DNA of 64,000 bases, from positions 12,108-76,107 of the forward strand of contig PXST01000002.1 in the NCBI GenBank assembly GCA_003023405.1, read 5' to 3'. The translations under genes were made by a program, and so were the position numbers. Source of the DNA: Halobacteriales archaeon SW_8_68_21. Its GTDB lineage: Archaea > Halobacteriota > Halobacteria > Halobacteriales > Haloferacaceae. Position 1 is the first letter of the stretch; every line of letters begins with the position of its first letter. Positions 30,161-39,612 of the stretch are shown here, piece after piece. The notes below the pieces were generated by a model. The model was not told where the DNA came from. It ran no database searches and worked only from the letters and a program-made list of their open reading frames with translations.

Positions 30161-30258
30161 TCGTCGGGCTTCGCCCGACTGCCCGAGGGACCGTGTCCCT
30201 CGCTGCCGGAGAATCTCCGATTCTCGCTGGAGTCAGTCGCGGTCGCGATGCGACTGAC
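30064..30258. repeat. Array of seven consecutive hairpins (7-9 bp stems; six with 3-nt loops)
   Basis: Stems checked base by base, e.g. GCCGGCGGC-GGA-GCCGCCGGC, GAGGCGC-GTA-GCGCCTC, GTCGGGC-TTC-GCCCGAC, CGAGGGAC-CGT-GTCCCTCG, GAGAATC-TCC-GATTCTC. Confidence 0.85.
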
Positions 30259-30333
30259 ACCGAATCGCCGAGCAGTCGGAAACGCGACGTCGGCGTCCGC
30301 CGATTGGCGATGACCGACTCGGTAGCAGTTCGC

Positions 30334-31164
30334 CTACCCGCCGAGGAAGTCGCGCCGAACGTCCTCGTCGGCGAGCAGCACGTCTCCCCGGTCCGTGTAC
30401 CGGTTCCCCCCGTTCACCAGCACGTACCCGCGGTCGCAGCGGCGGAGCGCCTCCGTCGCGTTCTGCTCGACCATCAGCACCGCCGTCCCCGAGTCGTTGA
30501 TCCGGTCGATCCGGTCGAACATGTCGGAGACGAGGTCGGGAGCGAGACCGGCCGAGGGCTCATCGAGCAACAGGAGGTCGGGGTCGAGCATGAGCGCCCG
30601 CCCCATCGCCACCATCTGCCGCTGGCCGCCGGAGAGCGTCCCCGCCTTCTGGTCGCTGCGCTCGCGGAGGATCGGGAACCGGTCGTAGATCGTCTCGATC
30701 TGGTCTTCGGGTACCTCGTCGAGGATGTACGCGCCCATTTCGAGGTTCTCGCGGACGCTGAGTCCGGGGAAGACGTTGTCGTTCTGCGGGACGAACCCGA
30801 TCCCCTCGCGGATGATCCGCTCGGGCGCGAGCCCGTGGATCGGCTCGCCGTTGAACTCGACGGTGCCGCCCATGTGGGTCGTGAGTCCGAACACCGTCTT
30901 CATCACCGTCGACTTGCCGGCCCCGTTCGGGCCGACGATGGTCACGTACTCCTCGCCGGCGACGTCGAGGACAATGTCCGAGAGGATCTGGAGGTCGCCG
31001 TAGCCGGCGTCCAGATCGCGGAGCCGCAAGATCACATCGCCGTCGAGCGCGTGGGTCGTCCCGGCGGTCACGTCGGCGTCCGGGTTGCCCCCGGCGTCCG
31101 GGTCGGACTCCGTGGCCGGTTCGGTGCTCGTCGCACCGTCGGCGTCCGCGGCGTCGGCGGTCAT
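30334..31164 (-). CDS. Branched-chain amino acid-type ABC transporter ATP-binding protein (LivF-like)
   Basis: GPNGAGKSTVMKTVFGL, LSGGQRQMVAMGRALMLDPDLLLLDEPSAGLAP. Confidence 0.92.
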   Translation of the reverse strand: MTADAADADGATSTEPATESDPDAGGNPDADVTAGTTHALDGDVILRLRDLDAGYGDLQILSDIVLDVAGEEYVTIVGPNGAGKSTVMKTVFGLTTHMGGTVEFNGEPIHGLAPERIIREGIGFVPQNDNVFPGLSVRENLEMGAYILDEVPEDQIETIYDRFPILRERSDQKAGTLSGGQRQMVAMGRALMLDPDLLLLDEPSAGLAPDLVSDMFDRIDRINDSGTAVLMVEQNATEALRRCDRGYVLVNGGNRYTDRGDVLLADEDVRRDFLGG

Positions 31165-32117
31165 AGGTCCTCCCCCAGGTACGCCTCGATGACCCGCTCG
31201 TCGTTCCGTATCTCGTCGCCGGTCCCCTCGGCAAGCACGCTGCCCTGATGCATGACGATGACGCGTTCGCAGTTGTCCATGATAACGTCCATGTCGTGTT
31301 CGACGAGCAGGAAGGTGTAGCCGTCCGCGCGCAGGTCGTGGATCCGGTCTAAGAGCTTCTCCTCTAAGGTCGGGTTGACCCCGGCGAGCGGCTCGTCGAG
31401 CAGCACCATCTCGGGATCGGTCATCAGCACGCGGGCCATCTCCAGCAGCTTCCGCTGCCCGCCGGAGAGGTTCCCCGCGTGCTCGTGTGCGAGGTGGTCG
31501 ATCTCGAAGAACGCCAGCGTCTCCCAGGCGCGCTCGCGCAGCGCGGTCTCCTCTTCGACCACCGCGCCGCGGAACCCGGGCGTCACCGCGCGGATCGCGG
31601 ACTCGCCGAGCTGTCCCTGCGGCGCGAGCATCAGGTTCTCTAAGACTGTCATCTCGGAGAGCTCCCGGGCGATCTGGAACGTCCGAACCAGTCCCTTCCG
31701 CGCGATCTGGTTCGGTCTGAGCCCCGTGATGTCCTTGCCCTCGAAGTACACCGTCCCAGCTGTCGGCTCGTGGACGCCGGTGATACAGTTGAACGTGGTC
31801 GATTTCCCCGCGCCGTTCGGGCCGATGAGTCCGGTGAGGGATCCGGACTCGACCTCGAAGGAGGTTCCGTCGACGGCCGCGACGCCGCCGAACCGCTTCA
31901 CCAACCCCTCGACGCGAAGCGGCGGCGTCCCGGACGGCACGTGTTTCGCCGCCTCCTCGACCTCGCTGTCGTTCGCCTCCGGTTCGTCGACGGCCGGAGC
32001 CGAGGCGTCGACCGCGTCGGCGACGGCGTCCGTGTTCGCCGCGTCGCTTGCGTCTGCCGCGTCCCTCACGTCCGCCGTCTCGTCCGGACCGGGGGCGTCG
32101 CTACTCATCGGACTCAC
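31161..32117 (-). CDS. Branched-chain amino acid-type ABC transporter ATP-binding protein (LivG-like)
   Basis: GPNGAGKSTTFNCITGV, LSGGQRKLLEMARVLMTDPEMVLLDEPLAGVNP. Confidence 0.92.
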   Translation of the reverse strand: MSPMSSDAPGPDETADVRDAADASDAANTDAVADAVDASAPAVDEPEANDSEVEEAAKHVPSGTPPLRVEGLVKRFGGVAAVDGTSFEVESGSLTGLIGPNGAGKSTTFNCITGVHEPTAGTVYFEGKDITGLRPNQIARKGLVRTFQIARELSEMTVLENLMLAPQGQLGESAIRAVTPGFRGAVVEEETALRERAWETLAFFEIDHLAHEHAGNLSGGQRKLLEMARVLMTDPEMVLLDEPLAGVNPTLEEKLLDRIHDLRADGYTFLLVEHDMDVIMDNCERVIVMHQGSVLAEGTGDEIRNDERVIEAYLGEDL

Positions 32118-33426
32118 CTCCGGCAGGCCGCTCGGAGAGGTCGACGGCCGCGGCCGTCTCGATCCGATCGCCGAGGATCCCCTCCGGCCGCCGGTGGATG
32201 ATGAACACTAAGACGAGACCGAGGAAGACGAACTGGAGCGGCGCGACGTTGTCGGTCGCGTACGCGAGGAACGTCACCGGGTCCAGCGAGACGAGCGCGT
32301 CCGCGAAGGAGCCGGGCGTCTCCGCGTCGATGAGGCCGCGGACGGCCCCGCCGACGCGCCGCGGCCCCTCGAACAGCACCGCGGCGAAGATGATGCCGCC
32401 GAGGACGGAGCCGGTGTTCGAGCCGGAGCCGCCGATGATCACCGCGATGAAGACGTAGAAGGTGAGAAGCGGCCGGAACTGCGGCGTGGGCGAGACGTTG
32501 CCCTGACTGCCGAACCAGAGGATGCCGGCGAGTCCCATCAGCGCGCAGCCGATGACGAACACCTTGATCTTCACGAGGTTCACGTCCTTGCCGAGCGAGT
32601 TGGCGACGAGTGCGTCCTCGCGGAGCGCCTTCGTCGTCCGCCCGAACGGCGAGCTGCCGAGGCGTTCGAGCAGGAGGTAGAAGCCGACGAGGAAGACGCC
32701 GAGGACGGCGATGTACCCCCAGCCGATGAGGATCGGGTGAGAGATGCCGAGGCCGTCGGTCCCGAAGACGCCGAAGACGAGATCGCCGAGCGCGGTCGGG
32801 GTCCCCGCCTGCCCGTCGACAAGGAACAGGCCGCGGACGGGGTTGTCCGGCATCCCCATCCCGCGGCCGCCGCCTGTCCCGGCACCGATCGTGTCGCGCA
32901 GGAAGCTGTCGAAGGCGCTTGACTGGAGCGAAAGCCGGATGATCTCGGAGAGACCAAGCGTCACGATCGCGAGGTAGTCGGCCTTGAGCCGGAGTGCCGG
33001 CAGCGCGGCGACGCCCCCGAGCAACGCTGCCACCGCCATCCCGGCGAGGATACCCACCGGGAGCGGCAGCCCCAGTCCGGGGGGTCCGAAGGCCGGGTCC
33101 GGCGACCGGACGACCATCCCCATCGTGTACACGCCGACGGCCATGAAGCCGGCGACGCCGATGTTGAACAGTCCGGTGTACCCCCACTGGAGGTTCAGCG
33201 CGAGCGCGGTGAGCGCGTAGACGAGGCCGAGGAACGTAAGCGTCTCCATGAGTCCGACGACGCCGTTGAGACCGTCGCTGAAAGAGAGGAGCGCCGCGGC
33301 CGCGTAGACGACGAGCAGCGTCCCGACCACGAGTCCAAGATCGCTCTCCTCGGCGGCCGCAATCACCGCCGCCGTGGCGCTCTCGGGCGCGTCGGCTTCG
33401 GGAGCGGCCGAATCTACGCCGCTCAT
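32101..33426 (-). CDS. Branched-chain amino acid-type ABC permease (LivM-like)
   Basis: ALNLQWGYTGLFNIGVAGFMAVGVYT, IIGGSGSNTGSVLGG; start at MSGVDSAAPEADAP. Confidence 0.9.
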   Translation of the reverse strand: MSGVDSAAPEADAPESATAAVIAAAEESDLGLVVGTLLVVYAAAALLSFSDGLNGVVGLMETLTFLGLVYALTALALNLQWGYTGLFNIGVAGFMAVGVYTMGMVVRSPDPAFGPPGLGLPLPVGILAGMAVAALLGGVAALPALRLKADYLAIVTLGLSEIIRLSLQSSAFDSFLRDTIGAGTGGGRGMGMPDNPVRGLFLVDGQAGTPTALGDLVFGVFGTDGLGISHPILIGWGYIAVLGVFLVGFYLLLERLGSSPFGRTTKALREDALVANSLGKDVNLVKIKVFVIGCALMGLAGILWFGSQGNVSPTPQFRPLLTFYVFIAVIIGGSGSNTGSVLGGIIFAAVLFEGPRRVGGAVRGLIDAETPGSFADALVSLDPVTFLAYATDNVAPLQFVFLGLVLVFIIHRRPEGILGDRIETAAAVDLSERPAGGESDE

Positions 33427-34544
33427 GCGGTCGAAACACCTCCGAACAGCCCCTCGGGGCGAAGGAGAAGCATCAGGATCATCACGGCGAACGCCGCGGC
33501 CTGGTTGAAGTCGGACGGGATCCAGATCGTCGAGGTGGTGAACACGACCCCGATGACGAGTCCGCCAACGATGGCACCGTAGACGGAGCCGATCCCGCCC
33601 AGGATTACGGCCGCGAAGATGAGCAGGAGGAGGAGCCAGCCGAAGTCGAACTGGATCGTACCGCGGAGCAGGACGTAGAGGTAGCCGGACGCGCCCGCGA
33701 GCCCGCCGCCGATGATCCACGTGGCGGTGACGACGCGCTCGGCCGGGATCCCGGTGATGAGCGCGAGGTCCTTGTTGTCGGCCATCGCGCGCATCGCCGT
33801 GCCGAGCTTCGTGTGCTGGAGCATGGCGTGCATCGCGAGCATCAGTCCGACCGCGGCCACGAGGATGGTGAGTTCGTGCGCGTTCACCGAGACTCCGAGG
33901 GGACCGAACGCGAGGTTCGACTGCTCGACGCTCGCGGTCACGCCCCGGCGGTCGGAGCCGTAGCCGAACTGGAGCAGATAGCGGACAATGAGCGCCGCGC
34001 CGATGGAGGCGATGAGTAGCGCGATGCCGTCACGGTCTCGCATCGGCTTGTAGAACGCCCGGTCGAGCGCCACCGCGAGCAGCGCGGTGACGACGAACGC
34101 CGCGATCAGCCCGAGGAGGATCGCGCCGGGCGTCGAGAGGATGTGCGCCCCGATGTCGCCCGGGGAGGCGTTCCCCGCGTCGCGGACGGTCAGGAGCGCT
34201 CGGACCGGCACGTCGCCGAACCCGGCGATCAGGAACGCGACCCCCCACCCGGTGAATGCGCCCGCGCTGACGAGGTCGCCGTGCGAGAAGTTCGCGAACG
34301 AGAGGATGCTGTACGTCATCGAGAGCCCGATACCGGCCAGCCCGATCACGAGGCCGATGACGACGCCGTTCCAGAGGTTCGATCCGAGCCGGTCGACCGA
34401 GACCGCCCCCCCGATCGGGCCGAGACCGACCCCCGCGAGCTTCGCCGCGAGGTCGGCGAGGAGTAGGCCGCCGAGGAGAGCGACGAAGAGGAGCCCCGGT
34501 CGACCCCGTGCGACGTCGACGATCGACGAGTCAGTTGTTCCCAT
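33423..34544 (-). CDS. Branched-chain amino acid-type ABC permease (LivH-like)
   Basis: GIGLSMTYSILSFANFSHGDLVSAGAF, ILGGIGSVYGAIVGG. Confidence 0.9.
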   Translation of the reverse strand: MGTTDSSIVDVARGRPGLLFVALLGGLLLADLAAKLAGVGLGPIGGAVSVDRLGSNLWNGVVIGLVIGLAGIGLSMTYSILSFANFSHGDLVSAGAFTGWGVAFLIAGFGDVPVRALLTVRDAGNASPGDIGAHILSTPGAILLGLIAAFVVTALLAVALDRAFYKPMRDRDGIALLIASIGAALIVRYLLQFGYGSDRRGVTASVEQSNLAFGPLGVSVNAHELTILVAAVGLMLAMHAMLQHTKLGTAMRAMADNKDLALITGIPAERVVTATWIIGGGLAGASGYLYVLLRGTIQFDFGWLLLLLIFAAVILGGIGSVYGAIVGGLVIGVVFTTSTIWIPSDFNQAAAFAVMILMLLLRPEGLFGGVSTA

Positions 34545-34705
34545 GTGTACGTCTCACTGACGCAGGGTGAGTCACCGAGAGGTAAATAACTCGCTGATCG
34601 AACAAGCGTCGGGACCTCGAACGCGCCTGACAGCCGCCGGCGGACCGGCTCCGGTCAGCCGTACGAACGTCGCCGGGGGCGCGGCTCGCTCGTCCGATCC
34701 GCGGC

Positions 34706-35683
34706 TCAGTCGCCGCCGGCGGCCCGCGCGCGGCGACGCGCGTCCTCAGGCGAGCGGCCCTCGCGGACGAGCGCCTCGACGAACAGTTCGCCGGCCTTGT
34801 ACGACGACCGGACCATCGCGCCCGACGCACAATAGAGGAAGTCGAACTCCGTCTCGGCCACCCGCCGCCACGTCTCGAAGACGTCCGGGTGGACGTACTC
34901 GAAGACATCGAGATGCGACCGCGAGGGCTGTAGGTACTGGCCGAAGGTGACGATGTCGACGCCGACCTCGCGGAGGTCCCCGAGCGTCCGGTACACCTCG
35001 TGGTCGTACTCGCCGACCCCGAGCATGAGGCTCGTCTTCGTGTGGATGTCCGACTCGCGGTCGATCTGGTCGAGGACCGACAGGGACTGCTCGTAGTTCG
35101 CTCGGCGGTCCCGGACCGGCCACTGGAGCCGCTCGACCGTCTCGACGTTGTGCGCGATCACGTCCGGCTCCGCGTCGACGATCCGGCGGACCGCCTCGGG
35201 CTCGCCCCCGAAGTCCGGGATGAGCGTCTCGACGAGGATCTCCGGGTCGCGCCGTTTGATCTCGCGGATCGTCTCGGCGAAGTGCGCCGACCCGCCGTCC
35301 GCGAGGTCGTCGCGATCGACGGAGGTCAAGACGACGTAATCGAGGCCGATCTCCGCGACCGCCTCGGCGACGTTCGCCGGCTCGTCCGGGTCGAGCGCCT
35401 CCATGCCACCGGTCTCGACATCACAGAAGTTACACCCGCGCGAGCAGCGGTCGCCCATGAGCATGAACGTCGCCGTGCCCCCGCCCCCGGTGGCGTCCGC
35501 CGCTTCGTCGTTCGGGGGCGCGTTCGCGCCCCCCGACCAGCACTCGCCCATGTTCGGACAGTTCGCCTCTTCACAGACCGTATGGAGGTCGTGGTCGCGG
35601 AGGATGGACTTGATCTCGGTGAAGCGATTCCCGGACGGCGGGCGCGACTTCAGCCAGTCCGGCTTGCGGCGGCCGCGTTGCAT
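34706..35683 (-). CDS. lipA: Lipoyl synthase
   Basis: CEEANCPNMGECW, MGDRCSRGCNFCDV radical-SAM motif, VLTSVDRDDLADGG. Confidence 0.95.
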   Translation of the reverse strand: MQRGRRKPDWLKSRPPSGNRFTEIKSILRDHDLHTVCEEANCPNMGECWSGGANAPPNDEAADATGGGGTATFMLMGDRCSRGCNFCDVETGGMEALDPDEPANVAEAVAEIGLDYVVLTSVDRDDLADGGSAHFAETIREIKRRDPEILVETLIPDFGGEPEAVRRIVDAEPDVIAHNVETVERLQWPVRDRRANYEQSLSVLDQIDRESDIHTKTSLMLGVGEYDHEVYRTLGDLREVGVDIVTFGQYLQPSRSHLDVFEYVHPDVFETWRRVAETEFDFLYCASGAMVRSSYKAGELFVEALVREGRSPEDARRRARAAGGD

Positions 35684-35773
35684 GTTTGATCCTTGGCGTC
35701 CGAGCGCAAAAGGGTGCGGGTCGACCGGGACTGCTTCCGGCTCGCTCCGCGACGGTGCGGGTCGCCTCGTCGC

Positions 35774-36775
35774 TCAGGCCTCGGGGACAAACACGTTCAT
35801 CGACGGCGTCTGGATCCCCTGGAACTTGTTCTTCCAGTTGTACGCGACGTTCAGGACGCGCAGCCGGTTCTCCGGCGGCCCGGTCACCACACTGACCGAG
35901 GTGCCGTCCTCCGGGATCTCGATCCGCGTGTCCTCCCACTCGAAGCCCGCGAGCAGGTCCGCCGGATTCTCGACGGTCACCGATCCGGTGTTCCTGTTCA
36001 CCTCGTACAGGCGGTAGGCGTCCGTCCCGATCAGCCGCTTGATCTCGTCGAGGTCGCGGTCGAAGTGTTCGGAGAGGGCGTCGGCCGTGTGGTAGCCACA
36101 GACGATCAGGTGCGCGAACGTCTCGATCGCTCGGGAGTCCTGTTCCGCCTCCCGAAGGTGGTCGAAGTACGCCAGCTTCTCCTCGCGGTCGAGCTCGAGG
36201 ATCGCGTCGATTATTCGGGCCGCCTCCCGCTCCGTCTCCGTCGCGTCCGGGTCCGCGAGGACCTCGTCGGCGCGCGACCCCGTGTTCTGGCCCCGCGACA
36301 CGTCGACGACGTTCTTGAGGTGTTTCGCGCGGTCGTACACCGCCGACTTGTACGACCAGTCGCGCACGTCGTCCGGGTAGCCGTCGAACTGCCGGAGCAG
36401 CGCCTGCCGGTCCTCGGGGAACCCGATCTCCTCGCGGAAGTCGCTCCACGCCGTCGCGTCGACGAACAGGCCGAAGTCGGTCAGCGTGTCCTGCCCGAGG
36501 TTCGCCCGCGTGCCGCCGCCCGCGACGAACTTGGCCTCGACGAACGTCTCGCCGTCGGGCGACTCGACGACGAGGTCACCGAGCGAATCATAGGAGTTGC
36601 CGGCGTGTCGCACCGCGGTCCGGTCGGGGAAGTCGTCCTCGATCCGTTCGGCAAGGGCCGCCGCGAGATCGGGTCGGCCCCGCTCTTCGAGGTCGGAGTC
36701 GGGTTCCGCGTCGTTCGCGAGCCGCGCCGTCAGCCGCTCCGTGGCCTCGACCCAGCCGCGCTCGTGTTTGCCCAT
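35774..36775 (-). CDS. Solitary PD-(D/E)XK restriction-endonuclease-like protein
   Basis: GDLVVESPDGETFVEAKFV nuclease-like motif and C-terminal NVAYNWKNKFQGIQTPSMNVF; start at MGKHERGWVEATERL. Confidence 0.55.
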   Translation of the reverse strand: MGKHERGWVEATERLTARLANDAEPDSDLEERGRPDLAAALAERIEDDFPDRTAVRHAGNSYDSLGDLVVESPDGETFVEAKFVAGGGTRANLGQDTLTDFGLFVDATAWSDFREEIGFPEDRQALLRQFDGYPDDVRDWSYKSAVYDRAKHLKNVVDVSRGQNTGSRADEVLADPDATETEREAARIIDAILELDREEKLAYFDHLREAEQDSRAIETFAHLIVCGYHTADALSEHFDRDLDEIKRLIGTDAYRLYEVNRNTGSVTVENPADLLAGFEWEDTRIEIPEDGTSVSVVTGPPENRLRVLNVAYNWKNKFQGIQTPSMNVFVPEA

Positions 36776-36897
36776 GTGGTGTGTCGGTTGGAGGAGAGAA
36801 ATAAAACGAACGTGTACCGGCGGCACGTTCGAAAGCGAGCCGAGAGGGTGGTGTCGAGCAGACATTCCTGGGCGTACGGGCTCGATGTCCCGGTACG

Positions 36898-37110
36898 ATG
36901 GCGTCGTCTACCAGCCCCGAAGCGGACTCGCTGCTCGCCGCGCTCCGATCCGGCGGGACCCTCCTGACCGACGATCTCGTTACGCGTGAGACCGCCCAAC
37001 AGCGAAACGTCCCAGTCACGGGATCGATCGATCCACTGATTCTCTGTGTCGAGTCCGAGGCGACCGCCCGCCAGACCGTCGACCTATGGCTCGATGCGCG
37101 GCGGATGTAG
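36898..37110 (+). pseudogene. C-terminal fragment of PIN-like toxin
   Basis: GTLLTDDLVTRETAQQRNVPVTGSIDPLIL...ARQTVDLWLDARRM resembles the last third of a DUF3368/PIN protein; N-terminus absent. Confidence 0.45.
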
Positions 37111-37236
37111 CCGAGGGTACTACGCACCCGTTGAGCGATTGATTAGGTACTCGACGACGAACAGGAGGTCGGCTGAAAGCAACCTATCTAGTCGAAATAG
37201 GTGTAACGGCACGAACAGGAACGTGGACCTCGAGAA

Positions 37237-37308
37237 AGCCTAGGCCGGAATTTGAATCCGGGGTCTCGTCCTTACCAAGGACGCGCTTTACCGCTAAGCT
37301 ACCCAGGC
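37237..37308 (-). tRNA. tRNA-Thr(GGT)
   Basis: GCCTGGG/CCTAGGC acceptor stem, anticodon loop TTGGTAA, T-arm GATTCAAATTC; cloverleaf folded by eye. Confidence 0.92.
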
Positions 37309-37610
37309 ACTACGCGTGTGTATACAGCCGATTTCCGCTCTCTACATCCAATCCTATTACACAGCCGTATAAGAATGTGGTGAAAGCCACCGACTGTGCC
37401 GTACGGTGACGTGCGAGTAAAATAATAAGAGATGAACCGGCTGACTCTTCCTGCTCGATGAGTCGAGCTACACGATTGAAACAGGTTGAGTGCTGAGGAC
37501 TCTCTTAGGGGGCTGATTTAATATACTAAGACCGGAGCATTCTATACAGGAGCCGTGTCCCACGAGATAGAAAAAATGAATGTACATAATATACAATTTG
37601 TGTGTGAGAG

Positions 37611-38465
37611 ATGGAACTGAAATACGAGGCCACCGAAGACGAGACATTTTACAGAGCGTACTTAGGTGACGCTCTAAATATGGATGAGGTCATCTCAGAC
37701 AATCAGATCGACCTCATTGTAACCTCTCCGCCGTATAATATTGGGAAAGAGTATGAGGAAGTGATGGCGCTCAACGATTATTTAGAGTTTATGCGCCAAT
37801 GGATGTTGAAGGCCGAGGAGAAATTGGCAGAAGATGGTTCGTTCTGGCTCAACATCGGATTTCGGAAAGAATCGGATGGTCGCCAGTACGTTCCGTGGGA
37901 ATATGATCTCTATCCGATTATCCGTGATGAAATGGAGATCTCGCTTGTACAGCAAGTCATTTGGCACTACAAGGCGGGAGTAAACTGCCGTCATAGACTC
38001 TCACCACGAAAGGAGACATGGCTATATTGCGTATCTGATCTTGATAACTATACATTTAATCTGGATGACGTTCGTGTCCCAGCGAAGTATCCGAATCAAA
38101 AAAAGAACGGTGAGCTGAAAGTCAATCCGAAAGGAAAGAACCCCGGAGACGTATGGGATATTCCGAAAGTTACGTCTGGAAAGGGTAGGGCATCGCCTGA
38201 ACGAACAGATCATCCTGCTCAGTATCCCGAAAACGTAATTGAACGTATCATCAAGGCAAGCTCAGACCCCGGCGATGTGATTCTTGACCCATTCCTTGGG
38301 AGTGGGACGGCAGCGAAGGTTGCGCGAGATCTTGGTCGGAGCTGTATCGGTATCGAATTGGATGAAAACTATATGGACGAGATCATCAACCCTCGCGTGT
38401 TTGAAGAATACGAGCCGCCAAAAGGAGAGGATGACGAGCAGATGAGTCTCGATGAACTCTCCTAA
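37611..38465 (+). CDS. Type II DNA methyltransferase (beta-class amino-methyltransferase)
   Basis: LIVTSPPYNIGKEYEE (motif IV) before DPFLGSGTAAKVARDLGRSCIGIELDENY (motif I). Confidence 0.92.
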   Translation: MELKYEATEDETFYRAYLGDALNMDEVISDNQIDLIVTSPPYNIGKEYEEVMALNDYLEFMRQWMLKAEEKLAEDGSFWLNIGFRKESDGRQYVPWEYDLYPIIRDEMEISLVQQVIWHYKAGVNCRHRLSPRKETWLYCVSDLDNYTFNLDDVRVPAKYPNQKKNGELKVNPKGKNPGDVWDIPKVTSGKGRASPERTDHPAQYPENVIERIIKASSDPGDVILDPFLGSGTAAKVARDLGRSCIGIELDENYMDEIINPRVFEEYEPPKGEDDEQMSLDELS

Positions 38466-39319
38466 GAATCGGTATCCGTAGTTAGAGCCTCAACCTCAAG
38501 ATCATCGCGCTCCATCGTTAGGGTATTTCGGGGATACTGCTTGACCTTTCGATAGACCTTCTCAAGATCACTATCCGGGTCTTCTACAGCATCGTATGCA
38601 ACGAGGAACTCCCCAACGGTCGAAATATCATACTGAATAAGGAAGGGACGGATATCTTCAATCGTTGATGGCCCTATCATATACACCAGTTCGAGCGGCG
38701 CATTAAGCAAGTATTCTCCATCAACGACTCGGAGTTTGTGCTTATAAACCTCTGAAGGAAGTGTCGCCGCTTGCCCTGTGGCGGCTGATTGTCCAGTCCA
38801 ATCATCAAAGTCAATCCACCCAAATCGTATGAGAAAGAGGTTGTACGAGGGGGGTAGAATTTCCTCAGAGATATGAACGTTTGATGTAATATAGAATCCG
38901 CTTTTTGACTTCTTCCCGTCCGACCCCGAATCTTGGGCAAAGCTCCTGTTACCGAATACTTTGTCATTTACCTGACCGGACATCTTGATCTCGGTTGAGT
39001 ATTCGGGGTTCTCTGTGTGAGCTAAGTCTTTTTCTGCGTCTGACCCCTGACGCCACGCAGAGTCGATTTTTTGAATCTCGTTTGCGATGATTGTTTCCAA
39101 AAACGCCCCGGTAGTCTGTGCCCCAACAGGAACATCCTCATATATTAGAATATCATCCGAGGGTTCCCCAATACGTGTCTTAAGAAGTTTGTTGTAGGAA
39201 CGGAGTACGAGATTATGGATTTCGTCCAGAGTTAGTGGGTAGTCCTCGATTAACTCGTCTCGCTTATTCGACCATTCACTTGGAGGAAGAGTCGCAAAGG
39301 GGTCTTGCACATCTATCAA
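38462..39319 (-). CDS. Putative type II restriction endonuclease (possibly ScaI family)
   Basis: GAFLETIIANEI, YSTEIKMSGQVNDKVFGNRSFAQ, KSKSGFYITSNVH; convergent with and overlapping the methyltransferase stop. Confidence 0.7.
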   Translation of the reverse strand: MIDVQDPFATLPPSEWSNKRDELIEDYPLTLDEIHNLVLRSYNKLLKTRIGEPSDDILIYEDVPVGAQTTGAFLETIIANEIQKIDSAWRQGSDAEKDLAHTENPEYSTEIKMSGQVNDKVFGNRSFAQDSGSDGKKSKSGFYITSNVHISEEILPPSYNLFLIRFGWIDFDDWTGQSAATGQAATLPSEVYKHKLRVVDGEYLLNAPLELVYMIGPSTIEDIRPFLIQYDISTVGEFLVAYDAVEDPDSDLEKVYRKVKQYPRNTLTMERDDLEVEALTTDTDS

Positions 39320-39346
39320 GTAACTGAATGCGAATGTGTAGTTTAC

Positions 39347-39397
39347 TGTACATATTGTAAAGAATGTACATTTTGTACAGAAAACGAATAGTGTACA
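39347..39397. promoter_or_regulatory. Cluster of four TGTACA hexamers in divergent intergenic region
   Basis: TGTACA at 39347, 39365, 39374 and 39392; a further TGTACA at 37581 upstream of the methyltransferase. Confidence 0.55.
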
Positions 39398-39416
39398 GAG
39401 GAGTGCCAGTTGGATA

Positions 39417-39593
39417 ATGAGTAAAACCGTGAAAGCCCGCGAACACTACGGGGCTGATTCACTCGATCTCACCATTCCCACAGAGGTCGTTGAGAACTGT
39501 GACTTATCGCCGGGAGATATCTTTGAGGTAAAGGTAGAGGGTGTAGAAGATGAGGTGACGATTTCGTACGAGTTAGTCCATCGTTCCGGTTAG
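39417..39593 (+). CDS. AbrB/MazE-like small DNA-binding protein (58 aa)
   Basis: MSKTVKAREHYGADSLDLTIPTEVVENCDLSPGDIFEVKVEGVEDEVTISYELVHRSG. Confidence 0.65.
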   Translation: MSKTVKAREHYGADSLDLTIPTEVVENCDLSPGDIFEVKVEGVEDEVTISYELVHRSG

Positions 39594-39612
39594 GTCGTCA
39601 CCTTCGCGTTCC

